Shown here: piece by piece, positions 1 to 9,248 of the stretch | Position numbering within the stretch: the first letter of the stretch is position 1 | How the letters are laid out: every line of letters begins with the position of its first letter | DNA from: Xanthobacteraceae bacterium | Lineage (GTDB): Bacteria; Pseudomonadota; Alphaproteobacteria; Rhizobiales; Xanthobacteraceae | NCBI GenBank assembly: GCA_029239875.1 | Contig: JARBUD010000011.1 | Location: 47,871 to 111,870, forward strand | DNA length: 64,000 nucleotides | Reading direction: 5' to 3' | Translations under genes and position numbers: made by a program | The notes under the pieces: model-generated | The model's database searches: none | What the model was told of the DNA's origin: nothing | The model's input: the letters and a program-made list of their open reading frames with translations, nothing else

Positions 1-10
1 AGCGCGGACG

Positions 11-54
11 AGCATGCTTCGAGGCCCGGCCTCCGGCCGGGCACCTCAGGATGA
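11..54. repeat. Family A palindromic intergenic repeat, partial copy at left edge
   Basis: This is an inverted repeat of the type CATCCTTCGAGG...CCTCAGGATGA with an internal hairpin (CCCGGCCTCCGGCCGGG). The same unit recurs at 9586, 12567, 16856, 28694 and 44512. The copy probably continues to the left of the window. It is a non-coding chromosomal repeat of unknown function, comparable in form to BIME or RPE elements. Confidence 0.75.
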
Positions 55-80
55 CGGCGCACGAGGCTAGTTGCGGCTAG

Positions 81-1496
81 TCACGACAACCCCCGCCGCG
101 CCGAGGCGTAAAAGGCCTCCGCCATGTCGGTCTCGTTCAGGGTGAAGCGGTGGTCGGTCGGCGGCTGGGCGCGCTGCTCGCAATCGAGCCGTGGGCAGAT
201 GCGGCAGCCGACGCCGATCGGCACCGCCTGCGAGGGATCGTTGAGGTTCATGCCGTCGGAATAGACCATCTGCTGGGCATAGCCGATGTGGCAGCCGAGG
301 CCGATGGAGAGGTGCCGGCGCGGGGCGCTGTGGCGGTGGCCGCCCTTGGTGATCGAGCGGGCGATGCAGAAATAGCGCTGGCCCTCCGGCATCTGGCTGA
401 TCTGCACGTTGATGCGCTCGGGGTGCAGGAAGGCGGCATAGACGTTCCAGCGCGGGCAGGCGCCGGAATGGCGGGAGATGTGGATGCCCGACAGCGAGAA
501 GCGCTTCGAGATGTTGCCGGCGATGTCGGTGCGCACGAGATGCAGCGGGATGCCACTCATGCCCGGCCGCTGCAGCGTGGTCATGCGGTGGCAGACCTGT
601 TCGAAGCTGGTGCGGAAGCGGCGCTGGATGCGCTCGATGTCGTAGCGCGTCTCCTGGCAAGCGCGGAAGAACGGCTCGTAGGGCATGACGAGGGCGGCGG
701 CGAAATAGCTCGCCAGCGCGTTGCGGGTCAGCACCGGCGCGTCGGCGGCGAGGTTGCCGGCCTCAATCAATTCGTCGATCTGCCGGGAGGCGGCGAGCAG
801 GCCGAGCTGGTGGGCGACGGCGAACAGCGCGGATTCGGGCGGCAGCACCTCGGCGGTGATGAGCTCGTGTGCCGCGGCATCGTAGCGCCGGGCGATGCCG
901 CCGGGCAGCGAAGCCGTGCGCCAGTTCAGCCCGAAGACATTGAAGAGGTAGGTCTTCAGCCCATACTCGAAGGAATCCGAGGCGAAGTCGATGTCGTGGC
1001 GGATGCGCTCGGCGGCGGCCTCGAGCGTCGGGAAATAATTGGCGTTCTCCTGGATGAAGTCGGAGACCGCGTCGGTGGCCGGATGATAGCCGCCTTCGTC
1101 CTCGACCACACCCTGCCGGCGGCTGGTCTCGCGCAGCGTCTTGTACTGGTCGTAAAGCCGCACCACGGCCCGCCCCACCGAAGGGTTGGAGGCGGCGAGG
1201 TCGCGTATGTCCTGGTTGGTCAGCGCGTTCTCGGAGAACACGTCGTCGCTGAAAAGCTCCATCAGGTCGCCGACGAGGCGGGACTCGTCGTTCTCCACCA
1301 ATTCGCCCGGCTCGATGCCGAAATAGCCGGCCAGCTTCATCAGCAGCGGCACGGTTATGCGCCGGCGATTGTGCTCTATCAGGTTGAGATAGCTCGCGGA
1401 AATGCCGAGCGCGACCGCGAGGTCGGCCTGCGAGACGCGCTTGGCGCGGCGCAGCCGCTGCACCCGGCTGCCGATGCGTGGCTCGGTGGCGAGCAT
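81..1496 (-). CDS. ScfR/RamB-type XRE-family transcriptional regulator
   Basis: This 471-residue protein has an N-terminal XRE helix-turn-helix (about residues 12-65, including QADLAVALGISASYLNLIE). A long middle region follows in which the IrrE/ImmA-like site is degenerate (AVAHQLGLLA rather than HExxH). The C-terminal domain carries a conserved C-x2-C-x4-C motif (CRICPRLDC). This architecture matches the short-chain fatty acyl regulators (ScfR, corynebacterial RamB) that control acetate, propionate and glyoxylate-shunt genes. It lies upstream of and divergent from aceA, with TTTACA-type palindromes in the intervening DNA, so regulation of aceA, and possibly of itself, is a strong inference. 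The start at 1496 places the helix-turn-helix near the N-terminus, as is normal for the family. Confidence 0.9.
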   Translation of the reverse strand: MLATEPRIGSRVQRLRRAKRVSQADLAVALGISASYLNLIEHNRRRITVPLLMKLAGYFGIEPGELVENDESRLVGDLMELFSDDVFSENALTNQDIRDLAASNPSVGRAVVRLYDQYKTLRETSRRQGVVEDEGGYHPATDAVSDFIQENANYFPTLEAAAERIRHDIDFASDSFEYGLKTYLFNVFGLNWRTASLPGGIARRYDAAAHELITAEVLPPESALFAVAHQLGLLAASRQIDELIEAGNLAADAPVLTRNALASYFAAALVMPYEPFFRACQETRYDIERIQRRFRTSFEQVCHRMTTLQRPGMSGIPLHLVRTDIAGNISKRFSLSGIHISRHSGACPRWNVYAAFLHPERINVQISQMPEGQRYFCIARSITKGGHRHSAPRRHLSIGLGCHIGYAQQMVYSDGMNLNDPSQAVPIGVGCRICPRLDCEQRAQPPTDHRFTLNETDMAEAFYASARRGLS

Positions 1497-1514
1497 GGCC
1501 CGATCCTTTGCTCG

Positions 1515-1543
1515 GTTTACAAAATCCGCCTGTAAACTTTACA
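1515..1543. promoter_or_regulatory. Candidate ScfR operator: TTTACA-type palindromes
   Basis: TGTAAACTTTACA at 1531-1543 is a perfect 13-bp palindrome, and a further TTTACAAA lies at 1516-1523. Another TTTACA occurs at 1609-1614, just before the start of the small gene at 1641. The block is AT-rich and sits directly upstream of the regulator gene. Corynebacterial RamB sites are of the related form AAnTTTGCAAA. Binding by the adjacent regulator is inferred. Confidence 0.55.
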
Positions 1544-1640
1544 AGCCTTATCAGCTTAACACACTGATATCACTATATCTATTGCCTTTCCCCGTCGAGT
1601 GTTAAATCTTTACATGACACCTCGTGAAGGAGGAATTGAC

Positions 1641-1889
1641 ATGGTCAGGACAGAACACACGGCCCCGCCTCCGGGCGAGGAGGAATTCGTCACCCTCATC
1701 GGCGGCGACGCCGAGGAGATCGGCCGCGCCTTCAAGGCGGAGGGCCTCGCTGCGCAGGACTTCACCGTCGTCCACCGCATCGGCCGTCATCGGCTGGCGG
1801 CGGCGCCGGGCCAGGACCTCGCCGCGCTGGTCAGCGCGCTGCTCGACGGGCGGCTCGTCGCCGCCACCTATGCGCGCCGCGCCCGCTAG
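1641..1889 (+). CDS. Small conserved-context hypothetical protein (82 aa)
   Basis: The ATG at 1641 was chosen because AAGGAGG lies 7 bases before it; an in-frame start further upstream at 1599 has no such site. The product (MVRTEHTAPPPGEEEFV...) is small, soluble and acidic at the N-terminus, with a central alternating hydrophobic pattern (EEIGRAFKAEGLAAQDFTVVHRIG) and a basic tail. I do not recognise a family. It lies between the ScfR-type regulator and aceA and is transcribed in the same direction as aceA after a gap of 157 bases. It could therefore be the first gene of the aceA transcript or a small accessory factor of the glyoxylate shunt. Confidence 0.65.
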   Translation: MVRTEHTAPPPGEEEFVTLIGGDAEEIGRAFKAEGLAAQDFTVVHRIGRHRLAAAPGQDLAALVSALLDGRLVAATYARRAR

Positions 1890-2046
1890 GCCGCCGGCAT
1901 GCCCGCAAGGCCGCGCTTCCGACCGATCCGCTTCGAGGACGCCAATGCGCGCCACTCTCGCGCATCGGCTGGCGCGGGCGCCGTAACCTCCACGGCGTCC
2001 GCGCCCTCTTCCGCCCTCACCGACACACAAGCAGCAGGGAAGAACC

Positions 2047-3345
2047 ATGCTGGACACGCTTCGCACCTCCACCCCCGACAGCTTCCCTGCCCCGGCCTGG
2101 GCGCCGGACCGCTGGAGCGGCATCCGCCGCAGCTACGGGTCCGCTGACGTCCGGCGGCTCGCCGGCTCGCTGCGCATCGAGCACACGCTGGCCCAGAACG
2201 GCGCCCGCCGCCTGTGGGAACTGCTGCAGACGCAGGACTTCGTGCCGACGCTCGGCACCTACACCGGCGCGCAGGCGATCCAGCAGGTGAAGGCGGGGCT
2301 GGAGGCGATCTACCTCTCCGGCTGGCAGGTCGCGGCCGACGCCAACTCGGCGGGCGACATGTATCCCGACCAGAGCCTCTACCCGGTCGACAGCGTCCCG
2401 GCGGTGGTCAAGCGCATCAACAAGGCGCTGATGCGCGCCGACCAGATCCAGACCATGGAGAAGGCGGATGGCGTCACCGGCCCGGAACTCGACTATTTCG
2501 TGCCGATCATCGCCGATGCCGAGGCCGGCTTCGGCGGCCAACTCAACGCCTATGAACTGACCAAGGCGCTGATCGAGGCCGGCGCGGCGGCGGTCCATTT
2601 CGAGGACCAGCTGGCGTCGGAGAAGAAATGCGGCCATCTCGGCGGCAAGGTGCTGGTGCCGACGCGCCAGTTCATCCGCACGCTCAACGCCGCGCGCCTC
2701 GCCGCGGATGTGGCCGGCGTGCCCACCGTGATCATGGCGCGCACCGATGCGGAATCGGCCCGGCTCATCACCTCGGACATCGACGAGACGGACCGGCCCT
2801 TCATCACCGGCGAGCGCACGGCCGAAGGCTTCTACCGCTACAATGGCGGCTTCGAGGCCGGCATAGCCCGCGCCGTCGCCTACGCGCCCTATGCCGACCT
2901 GCTGTGGTGCGAGACCTCGACGCCGAGCCTCGCCGACGCGCGGCGCTTCGCCGAAGGCGTGCACAAGGCGCATCCGGGGAAGATGCTGGCCTATAACTGC
3001 TCGCCGTCCTTCAACTGGGCCAAGCACATGGACAAGGCGCAGATGAAGATCTTCCAGCGCGAGCTGGGGGCGATGGGCTACCGCTATCAGTTCATCACGC
3101 TGGCCGGCTTCCACAACCTCAACTACACGACCTTCGACCTCGCCCGCCGCTACCGCGAGGACGGCATGGCCGCCTATTCGCAGCTGCAGGAGGCGGAGTT
3201 CGCCGCCGAGAAGCAGGGCTTCACCGGCACCCGCCACCAGCGCGAGGTCGGCACCTCCTATTTCGACGCCATCGCCACCGTGCTCAGCGAGGGCGCGTCC
3301 TCGACCACGGCGATGAAGGAATCGACGGAGACGGCGCAGTTCTGA
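2047..3345 (+). CDS. aceA: Isocitrate lyase
   Basis: This enzyme cleaves isocitrate to succinate and glyoxylate, the first step of the glyoxylate shunt, in the cytoplasm. The 432-residue length is typical of bacterial enzymes. The signature KKCGH is at residues 193-197, with the catalytic cysteine at 195, and further family blocks are visible ([41 protein letters not shown]). The start codon at 2047 is preceded by CAGGGAAGAACC, which contains a usable AGGGA ribosome-binding site. It lies downstream of an ScfR/RamB-like regulator and upstream of malate synthase G, so both shunt enzymes are neighbours, although 438 bases separate them and each may have its own promoter. Confidence 0.98.
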   Translation: MLDTLRTSTPDSFPAPAWAPDRWSGIRRSYGSADVRRLAGSLRIEHTLAQNGARRLWELLQTQDFVPTLGTYTGAQAIQQVKAGLEAIYLSGWQVAADANSAGDMYPDQSLYPVDSVPAVVKRINKALMRADQIQTMEKADGVTGPELDYFVPIIADAEAGFGGQLNAYELTKALIEAGAAAVHFEDQLASEKKCGHLGGKVLVPTRQFIRTLNAARLAADVAGVPTVIMARTDAESARLITSDIDETDRPFITGERTAEGFYRYNGGFEAGIARAVAYAPYADLLWCETSTPSLADARRFAEGVHKAHPGKMLAYNCSPSFNWAKHMDKAQMKIFQRELGAMGYRYQFITLAGFHNLNYTTFDLARRYREDGMAAYSQLQEAEFAAEKQGFTGTRHQREVGTSYFDAIATVLSEGASSTTAMKESTETAQF

Positions 3346-3783
3346 ACCGCGCCGCTCCCACAGCTTCGCCATCCCGGGGCGAAAGCTAGGCGCGCCGTGC
3401 GGCGGGTCGGGGTCAGGCCCGCCGCGCGGCCCCGGCGATCGCCGGGCGCCTCGGGATGGCATCTTCCGCAAGCGGGCGGGCGAAGTCGAAACATCCGGCC
3501 CACGCGCGGGAACCGGGGGATTTTCACCCGCGTTTTTGCAGTGCGGCATGCCGCAAGGCCGGGAGAACGCAGGCTGTGTATCTGGCATTTTGTCGACCTG
3601 AAATGCCGAATAACGCCTGCGATATCATGCAGTTCTGCCATGCCGCAGACGCAGGCGTCGGCCCTTGCCCGGGGGACGCGATCCGACTAAGTGCGGTATT
3701 GCGCCGCACCCATGTACGCCGCATAGCACAATCAGCCGGGCCCATTCGGGGCAGCCGGCCGCCAGCCGAAAAAAGGGAACGCC
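3346..3783. other. aceA-glcB intergenic region with palindromes
   Basis: These 438 bases hold no convincing gene. TGCGGCATGCCGCA at 3542-3555 is a perfect 14-bp palindrome. GTGCGG and CCGCAC arms enclose 3691-3709, about 75 bases before glcB. TGCCGCA-like words also recur near 3549 and 3641. They may be operators or hairpins governing glcB. No Rho-independent terminator with a T-run was seen after aceA. Confidence 0.45.
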
Positions 3784-5961
3784 ATGAGCCATACCGACGT
3801 CGCCGGCCTGAAGGTGGACACCGCGCTGTACGACTTCATCAATGATGAAGTCATGCCCGGCACCGGGGTCCAGGCCGCCGCCTTCTGGAATGGCTTTGCC
3901 CGCGTCGTAGGCGAGTTCGCGCCGCGCAACGCCGAGCTGCTCGCGCGCCGCGACGAGCTGCAGGCGCAGATCGACGCCTGGCACCGCGCCCACCGCAACA
4001 AGCCGGTCGATCCCGCCGCCTATGAGGTGTTCCTGGCCGAAATCGGCTACCTCATGCCGGAGCCCGAGCCCTTCGAGGTCGTCACCGCGAAGGTGGATGA
4101 CGAGCTCGCCCGCATTCCCGGCCCGCAACTTGTGGTGCCCGTCACCAATGCCCGCTACGCGCTGAACGCGGCGAACGCCCGCTGGGGCAGCCTCTACGAC
4201 GCGCTCTACGGCACCGACGCGCTGCCCGAGGACGATGGCGCCAGCCGCTCCAACGGCTTCAACCCGGTGCGCGCCCAGCGAGTGATCGAGCGCGCCCGCG
4301 CCTTCCTCGACGAGAGCGTGCCGCTCGCCGCCGGCAGCCATGCCGATGTCGCCGCCTACCGCGTCGCCGACGGCAAGCTGGTCGCCGAATTGAAGAACGG
4401 CCGTACCATCGGCCTGAAGGACGCCAGCCAGTTCGCCGGCTTCGCGGGCGAGGCGGGCGCGCCATCCTCCATCCTGCTGGTCAATAACGGGCTGCACATC
4501 GACGTGCTGATCGACCGAGCGCACCGCATCGGCAGGACCGACCCGGCCGGCATCGCCGACATCGTCATCGAGGCGGCGGTGACCACCATCGTCGATTGCG
4601 AGGACAGCGTCGCGGCGGTCGATGCCGAGGACAAGGTGCTGGTCTATCGCAACTGGCTCGGCCTGATGAAGGGCACGCTCAGCGCCAGCTTCGCCAAGGG
4701 CCGCGAGACGGTGGAGCGCAGCCTCGCCGCCGACCGCCACTACACCGCCGCCGACGGCTCCACGCTGACCCTGCACGGGCGCAGCCTGATGCTGGTGCGC
4801 AATGTCGGCCAGCACATGATGACCGACGCCGTGCTGGACGCTTCGGCCAAGGAGATTCCTGAGTCCGTGCTAGACGCCGCGGTCACTTCGCTGATCGCGC
4901 TGCACGACCTCAAGGGCACCGGCCGCCTGCGCAACAGCCGCACCGGCTCGGTCTACATCGTCAAGCCGAAGATGCACGGCCCGGACGAGGTCGCCTTCGC
5001 CTGCGAGCTGTTCGCGGCGGTCGAGAAGGTGCTCGGCCTTGAGACCAACACGCTGAAGATCGGCATCATGGACGAGGAGCGCCGCACCAGCGCCAACCTC
5101 TCCGCCGCCATCCGCGCGGCGCGCGAGCGCGTGGTGTTCATCAACACCGGCTTCCTCGACCGCACCGGCGATGAGATCCACACCTCGATGGAGGTAGGCC
5201 CGATGGTGCGCAAGAACGAGATGAAGGCGCAGGCCTGGATCAAGGCCTATGAGGACAACAATGTCGACGCCGGCCTCGAAGCCCATCTCGACGGCCACGG
5301 CCAGATCGGCAAGGGCATGTGGGCGATGCCCGACCGCATGGCCGACATGCTCCAGCAGAAGATCGCCCACCCGCTGGCCGGCGCCAACACCGCCTGGGTA
5401 CCCTCGCCGACCGCCGCGACGCTGCACGCGCTGCACTACCACAAGGTCGACGTGTTCAAGCGTCAGGACGAGCTGCGCACGCGCCCCCGCGCTTCCCGGC
5501 GCGACCTGCTGACCATCCCGGTCGTCGACCGCGGCAACTGGGAGCCGGCGGCGGTGCAGGAGGAGCTCGACAACAACATCCAGGGCATCCTCGGCTATGT
5601 CGTGCGCTGGATCGACCAGGGCGTCGGCTGCTCCAAGGTGCCGGACATCCACGATGTCGGGCTGATGGAAGACCGCGCCACGCTGCGCATCTCCTCCCAG
5701 CACGTCGCCAACTGGCTGCTGCACGGCGTGGTCACGCAAGCGCAGGTCGAGGAGACGCTGCGCCGCATGGCCAAGGTCGTTGACGCACAGAACGAGGACG
5801 ATCCGCTCTACGAGCCGATGGCACCGGCCTATGACGGCCTCGCTTTCCAGGCCGCCCGCGACCTGGTCTTCGAGGGCCGCGAGCAGCCCAACGGCTATAC
5901 CGAGTTCGTCCTCACCCGCCGCCGCCGCGAGGCCAAGCAGGCCCAGGCCGCAGCGGCCTGA
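3784..5961 (+). CDS. glcB: Malate synthase G
   Basis: This enzyme condenses glyoxylate with acetyl-CoA to give malate, completing the glyoxylate shunt. The 725 residues are the usual length of the monomeric G isoform. Recognisable blocks are [21 protein letters not shown] (near residue 270, with acidic metal-site neighbours), [45 protein letters not shown], and the C-terminal [22 protein letters not shown] region that holds the catalytic aspartate in this family. The ATG at 3784 follows AAAAAAGGGAACGCC, which gives an AAGGGA ribosome-binding site. It pairs functionally with aceA upstream and is followed by two intergenic repeats. Confidence 0.98.
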   Translation: MSHTDVAGLKVDTALYDFINDEVMPGTGVQAAAFWNGFARVVGEFAPRNAELLARRDELQAQIDAWHRAHRNKPVDPAAYEVFLAEIGYLMPEPEPFEVVTAKVDDELARIPGPQLVVPVTNARYALNAANARWGSLYDALYGTDALPEDDGASRSNGFNPVRAQRVIERARAFLDESVPLAAGSHADVAAYRVADGKLVAELKNGRTIGLKDASQFAGFAGEAGAPSSILLVNNGLHIDVLIDRAHRIGRTDPAGIADIVIEAAVTTIVDCEDSVAAVDAEDKVLVYRNWLGLMKGTLSASFAKGRETVERSLAADRHYTAADGSTLTLHGRSLMLVRNVGQHMMTDAVLDASAKEIPESVLDAAVTSLIALHDLKGTGRLRNSRTGSVYIVKPKMHGPDEVAFACELFAAVEKVLGLETNTLKIGIMDEERRTSANLSAAIRAARERVVFINTGFLDRTGDEIHTSMEVGPMVRKNEMKAQAWIKAYEDNNVDAGLEAHLDGHGQIGKGMWAMPDRMADMLQQKIAHPLAGANTAWVPSPTAATLHALHYHKVDVFKRQDELRTRPRASRRDLLTIPVVDRGNWEPAAVQEELDNNIQGILGYVVRWIDQGVGCSKVPDIHDVGLMEDRATLRISSQHVANWLLHGVVTQAQVEETLRRMAKVVDAQNEDDPLYEPMAPAYDGLAFQAARDLVFEGREQPNGYTEFVLTRRRREAKQAQAAAA

Positions 5962-5988
5962 GCGGCTCCCGTTCCTTTGTCTCAAAGC

Positions 5989-6079
5989 GTCATCCCAGAC
6001 GGCCGCAGGCCGATCCGGGATCGCGTCGTAATTGGGGAGCGATCCCGGCTCTCCGGCTTCGCCTCGGCCGGGATGACGA
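5989..6079. repeat. Family C palindromic repeat
   Basis: The unit has outer arms GTCATCCC and GGGATGAC with nested inverted segments (GATCCGGGATCG and GATCCCGGCT). Further copies are at 35668-35761 and, split by another repeat, at 16780-17034. It lies just after glcB and could form a long hairpin that ends or stabilises the transcript. Confidence 0.7.
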
Positions 6080-6092
6080 CTTTAGAAGGCTT

Positions 6093-6181
6093 GTCATGGC
6101 CGGACTTGATCCGGCCATCCACGTCTTCCACCTGCACCCTGTCCCAAGTCGTGGATCCCCGGGCCAAGCCCGGGGATGACT
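6093..6181. repeat. Family B palindromic repeat (paired hairpins)
   Basis: Two short hairpins, ATGGCCGGACTTGATCCGGCCAT and GGATCCCCGGGCCAAGCCCGGGGAT in outline, are separated by a spacer of the form CACGTCTTCC...AAGTCGTG. Copies or half copies occur at 12510, 20518, 28841 and 42405. Function is unknown. Confidence 0.7.
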
Positions 6182-6351
6182 AGGCGAAGAGTGTTAGCCT
6201 CGCACGCCGTCTGGTCGCGCTTTCCGCCACAGTCGCTCCACCATCGCACCTCTGGAACGTGCACTTCTGCGCGCCTGGACGTGGACGGGCGTGCGCAGCG
6301 CTCCCATAATACCTGCCGCAAGGTCACATTCCCGGCGCAAATGCCGGATGT

Positions 6352-6373
6352 AGTTGAGGAAATTTCCTCAACT
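6352..6373. promoter_or_regulatory. 22-bp perfect palindrome upstream of the 6399 gene
   Basis: The half-site AGTTGAGGAAA is followed immediately by its exact reverse complement TTTCCTCAACT, with no spacer. It lies 25 bases before the start codon at 6399 and no T-run follows it, so an operator is more likely than a terminator. Only the CTGTCAGGGGC ribosome-binding region separates it from the gene. Confidence 0.55.
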
Positions 6374-6398
6374 CCGCCTTCCTGTCAGGGGCATTCCC

Positions 6399-7685
6399 AT
6401 GACTTCAGCGCTGCGTGCCGGCGTGGCCGGGCTCGACGTCACCATGCGCATCACGCTCGGTGTCCTCGCGCTCGCCTCCGGCGTCTACACCTATCTCGGC
6501 GTGCGCGACCTGCTCGACGGCGCGCCGGTCATGACCTTCTTCGCCGCGCTGATCTATTCGACAGCGGTGTCGGTGGCGATCTACGCCTTCTGGACCATGC
6601 TCATGCAGTTCCTGCCGCATGTGCGGGACGTGATGAGCCGGATCTGGCTGTTCGGCGCCATGGTGCTCGGCTCGCTGATGATCGTCGCCATGTCCTCCTG
6701 GCTCAACGCGGCGGCGCTGGCCGGCGCGGCGGCGATCGAGCAGCACCTCGCCGTCACGCTGCAGGACTACACCCGCGACCTCGATCGCGCGCATAACCGC
6801 GCGCTCGGGGCTCAGAGCCTGCTGCCCGACATCCAGCTCGCCTCCTCGCGCTTCGCCCGCCTCGCCGAAGCCGAGCGCTCCGGTGCGCTCACCGGCACCG
6901 GCGGCTCGGGCACGGTGGTGCAGCTTCTCACCCAGATGTCCAACCAGCTGGACGACCTAGGCCGGCAGCTGGTGGAGAGCGGCGAGCGCACCGGCCAGCT
7001 CTACAAGGACGGCAGCGCCCAGATCGCCAGGATGCGCGAGCTGGTTTCCGGCTCGGGGCCGATCAAGGAACGCTCGGACGCCTTCGGCGCCGAGGCGCTG
7101 CGCCTCGTCGGCACCATCGCCGCGCTGGAGCAGTCCTCCATGGCGCCGGCGGTCAAGCGCGCGGCCGACGACATGGGCCGCGGCTTCATCGCCCCCGCCG
7201 CCGACGGGCGCACCGCCGATCTCGCCGGCCGGCAGAACGCGGTGGTCGGCAATGTCGAGAAGGCGGTGGCGGTGCAGGCCCGCGCTCTGTCGCAGGCGGC
7301 GGACGGCATCATCGGCGACGGGCCGGTGCAGCCCGCGCGCTTCCAGCCGCTCTCCACCGCCGAAGCGGTGCTGCGCTATGCCGGCGACTTCCTGCCGAGC
7401 TGGGCCGGCGCCATCTCCATCGACCTCCTGCCCGCCGTGCTGGTGCTGGCGCTCTGCGTCGTCCACGCAGCCATCCGCCGCGAGGACCAGCCGGCCGACG
7501 CCGAGACGATGACGGCGGCGCAGTTGATCACCGCCATGCGGCTGCTGCGTGAGGTGAAGAGCGAGGAAGGCCAGAGGCCCGGCAAGGAGGAGGACGACGA
7601 CGAACTCAACCCGGACATCGCCGCCGCGCTCGCCGCCTCCACCGTCACGCCGCTGCAGCCCGGGCGCGGCGCCAAGAAGGAGTGA
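6399..7685 (+). CDS. Multi-pass membrane protein with long extramembrane region
   Basis: This 428-residue protein has about three hydrophobic segments in the first 115 residues (ITLGVLALASGVYTYLG, TFFAALIYSTAVSVAIYAF, LFGAMVLGSLMIVAM). A roughly 220-residue alanine-rich, helix-prone stretch follows, then one more membrane span near residue 345 (ISIDLLPAVLVLALCVVHAAI) and a charged tail (EEGQRPGKEEDDDEL). I do not recognise a named family. The ATG at 6399 is preferred over one at 6354 because the latter lies inside a 22-bp palindrome. Its stop is 3 bases from the next start, so it is almost certainly co-translated with the ClpP-fold protein and may act as its membrane partner. Confidence 0.8.
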   Translation: MTSALRAGVAGLDVTMRITLGVLALASGVYTYLGVRDLLDGAPVMTFFAALIYSTAVSVAIYAFWTMLMQFLPHVRDVMSRIWLFGAMVLGSLMIVAMSSWLNAAALAGAAAIEQHLAVTLQDYTRDLDRAHNRALGAQSLLPDIQLASSRFARLAEAERSGALTGTGGSGTVVQLLTQMSNQLDDLGRQLVESGERTGQLYKDGSAQIARMRELVSGSGPIKERSDAFGAEALRLVGTIAALEQSSMAPAVKRAADDMGRGFIAPAADGRTADLAGRQNAVVGNVEKAVAVQARALSQAADGIIGDGPVQPARFQPLSTAEAVLRYAGDFLPSWAGAISIDLLPAVLVLALCVVHAAIRREDQPADAETMTAAQLITAMRLLREVKSEEGQRPGKEEDDDELNPDIAAALAASTVTPLQPGRGAKKE

Positions 7686-7688
7686 GCC

Positions 7689-8477
7689 ATGAGCGAGGCC
7701 GCCCGCGCTCCCGCCCCGCTCTGGCGCCGGCTGCTCGGCACAAGGCCGGACGAGACGCTGCTGCGCACGCTGTTCCGCAGCCTCGTTCTGCTCACCGCCG
7801 TCGTACTGGTGTGGGACGTCTATGAGCGTATGAATGCTCCTCCCGCGCCCGCCGAGCTGCTGCTGCCCGGCGAGACGCCGGAGGTCGAGCCGTTCCTGCC
7901 CTCCTCCCGCCCCGGCGTCGATCCCGCGCAAGAGGAACGCACCCGCCCCGCGCCCAGCGCCGACATGCGCGGGCCGATGCGAATCGAGCTCGTCGCCGAC
8001 GGGCGGCTGGAGGCGACCGGCACCATCACGCCCGGCACCGCCGATCGCTTCGCGACCGAGATCGGCAAGCGCGGCGCCTATGTGAAGACCGTGGTGCTCA
8101 ACTCGCCCGGCGGCTCGGTGCAGGACGCGCTCGCCATGGGCCGGCTGATCCGCGAGAGGGGTTTTGCCACCGAGGTCGGCGCGGAAGCCTATTGCGCCTC
8201 CTCCTGCCCGCTGGTCTTCGCCGGCGGCAAGGAGCGCATCGCCAGGAAGGGCGCCTCGATCGGCGTGCACCAGGTGTTCGCCATCTCCTCGGCCGGCGCC
8301 AGCACCGATACCGGCATGGCCAGCGCCCAGCGCGTCTCGGCCGAATGCCAGCGCTACCTCGTCGCCATGGGCGTCGATCCGCGCGTGTGGATCCACGCCA
8401 TGGAGACGCCGCCGTCGAGGCTGTTCTATTTCTCGCCGGCCGAGCTGACCGACCTGAAGCTGGCGACGAAGAACTAG
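7689..8477 (+). CDS. Membrane-anchored ClpP-fold protein (COG3904-like)
   Basis: This 262-residue protein has one N-terminal membrane helix (about residues 27-45, FRSLVLLTAVVLVWDVY), a proline-rich linker, and a ClpP/crotonase-type domain from about residue 95. Visible signatures are VVLNSPGGSVQDALAMGRLI, ending the first half of the fold, and EAYCASSCPLVFAGG, where ClpP-like proteases carry the serine nucleophile, then IGVHQVF. The signal-anchor topology suggests the domain is on the periplasmic side. It is coupled to the upstream membrane protein (3-base gap). Proteolytic activity is plausible but not proven by sequence. It ends tail to tail with the nitroreductase, sharing the four bases CTAG. 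Confidence 0.85.
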   Translation: MSEAARAPAPLWRRLLGTRPDETLLRTLFRSLVLLTAVVLVWDVYERMNAPPAPAELLLPGETPEVEPFLPSSRPGVDPAQEERTRPAPSADMRGPMRIELVADGRLEATGTITPGTADRFATEIGKRGAYVKTVVLNSPGGSVQDALAMGRLIRERGFATEVGAEAYCASSCPLVFAGGKERIARKGASIGVHQVFAISSAGASTDTGMASAQRVSAECQRYLVAMGVDPRVWIHAMETPPSRLFYFSPAELTDLKLATKN

Positions 8478-9085
8478 TCGCGCTTCGTCCAGCGCGTCAC
8501 CAGCGCCTCGACCTCCGGGCGCGGGCGCTCCATGGGCGGCTCTTTCGCGGTGCCTATATGGACGATGCCGGCGACGCGCTCGCCCTCACTGATGCCGATG
8601 ATGCGCAGTGCCGCCTCATTGGTCGCCGCCCAGCCAGTGACCCAAATGCCGTGGAAGCCCAGCGCCTCGACGCCGTGCAGCAGGTTGAGGCACACGGCGC
8701 CGGCCGACATCTCCTGCTCGACGACCGGGATCATCGTCTCGCGGTTCGGCCGGCTCACCACCACGACCGCCAGCGGCGCTGGGAACAGCCGTGACATGAT
8801 GCCGGCGAATTTCTCGCGCTTCTCCGGCGCCATATCGGGATTGCCGGCGCGATAGGCCTGCGCCAGCAGCGCGCCGATCTCCGCCCGCGCGTCGCCCTCG
8901 ATCAGGATGAAGCGCCATGGCACCAGCATCGCATGGTCCGGCACGCGGGCGGCGATGGTCAGCAGCCGCCGCACCTCGTCGGGAGACGGACCGGGCTCGG
9001 AAAGCCCCGCGGCGGCTACCGAGCGGCGGGTCTCCAGCGCCGCGAGCAGTTCGGCGCGCGGCGGGCGGCGGGTGGGTGCGGACAT
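8474..9085 (-). CDS. Nitroreductase family protein (YdjA-like)
   Basis: This is an FMN-dependent oxidoreductase of the nitroreductase fold, 203 residues long. Family features are the early RRSVAAAGLSEPGPSPDEVRRLL segment, the substrate/FMN loop AARVPDHAMLVPWRFILIEG and the later GAVCLNLLHGVEALGFHGIWVTGW helix. The short form resembles E. coli YdjA, a small single-domain nitroreductase; the physiological substrate is unknown. It is a single gene, convergent with the ClpP-fold gene (4-base overlap) and divergent from the small acetyltransferase. Confidence 0.9.
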   Translation of the reverse strand: MSAPTRRPPRAELLAALETRRSVAAAGLSEPGPSPDEVRRLLTIAARVPDHAMLVPWRFILIEGDARAEIGALLAQAYRAGNPDMAPEKREKFAGIMSRLFPAPLAVVVVSRPNRETMIPVVEQEMSAGAVCLNLLHGVEALGFHGIWVTGWAATNEAALRIIGISEGERVAGIVHIGTAKEPPMERPRPEVEALVTRWTKRD

Positions 9086-9248
9086 CGGCGAGCCTTCCGG
9101 ATGGATGCCCGCGCCCTATATCGGAGGCAGCCGATAAATTCACCCCGTCGCGTAATCGGGGGCGACGTCGCGGCCGTTTTGGTCGACAATATCCCAATCG
9201 CGCCCGATACGACGCCATCCATAAACGGGCGCACCCAAGGAGCAGAAC

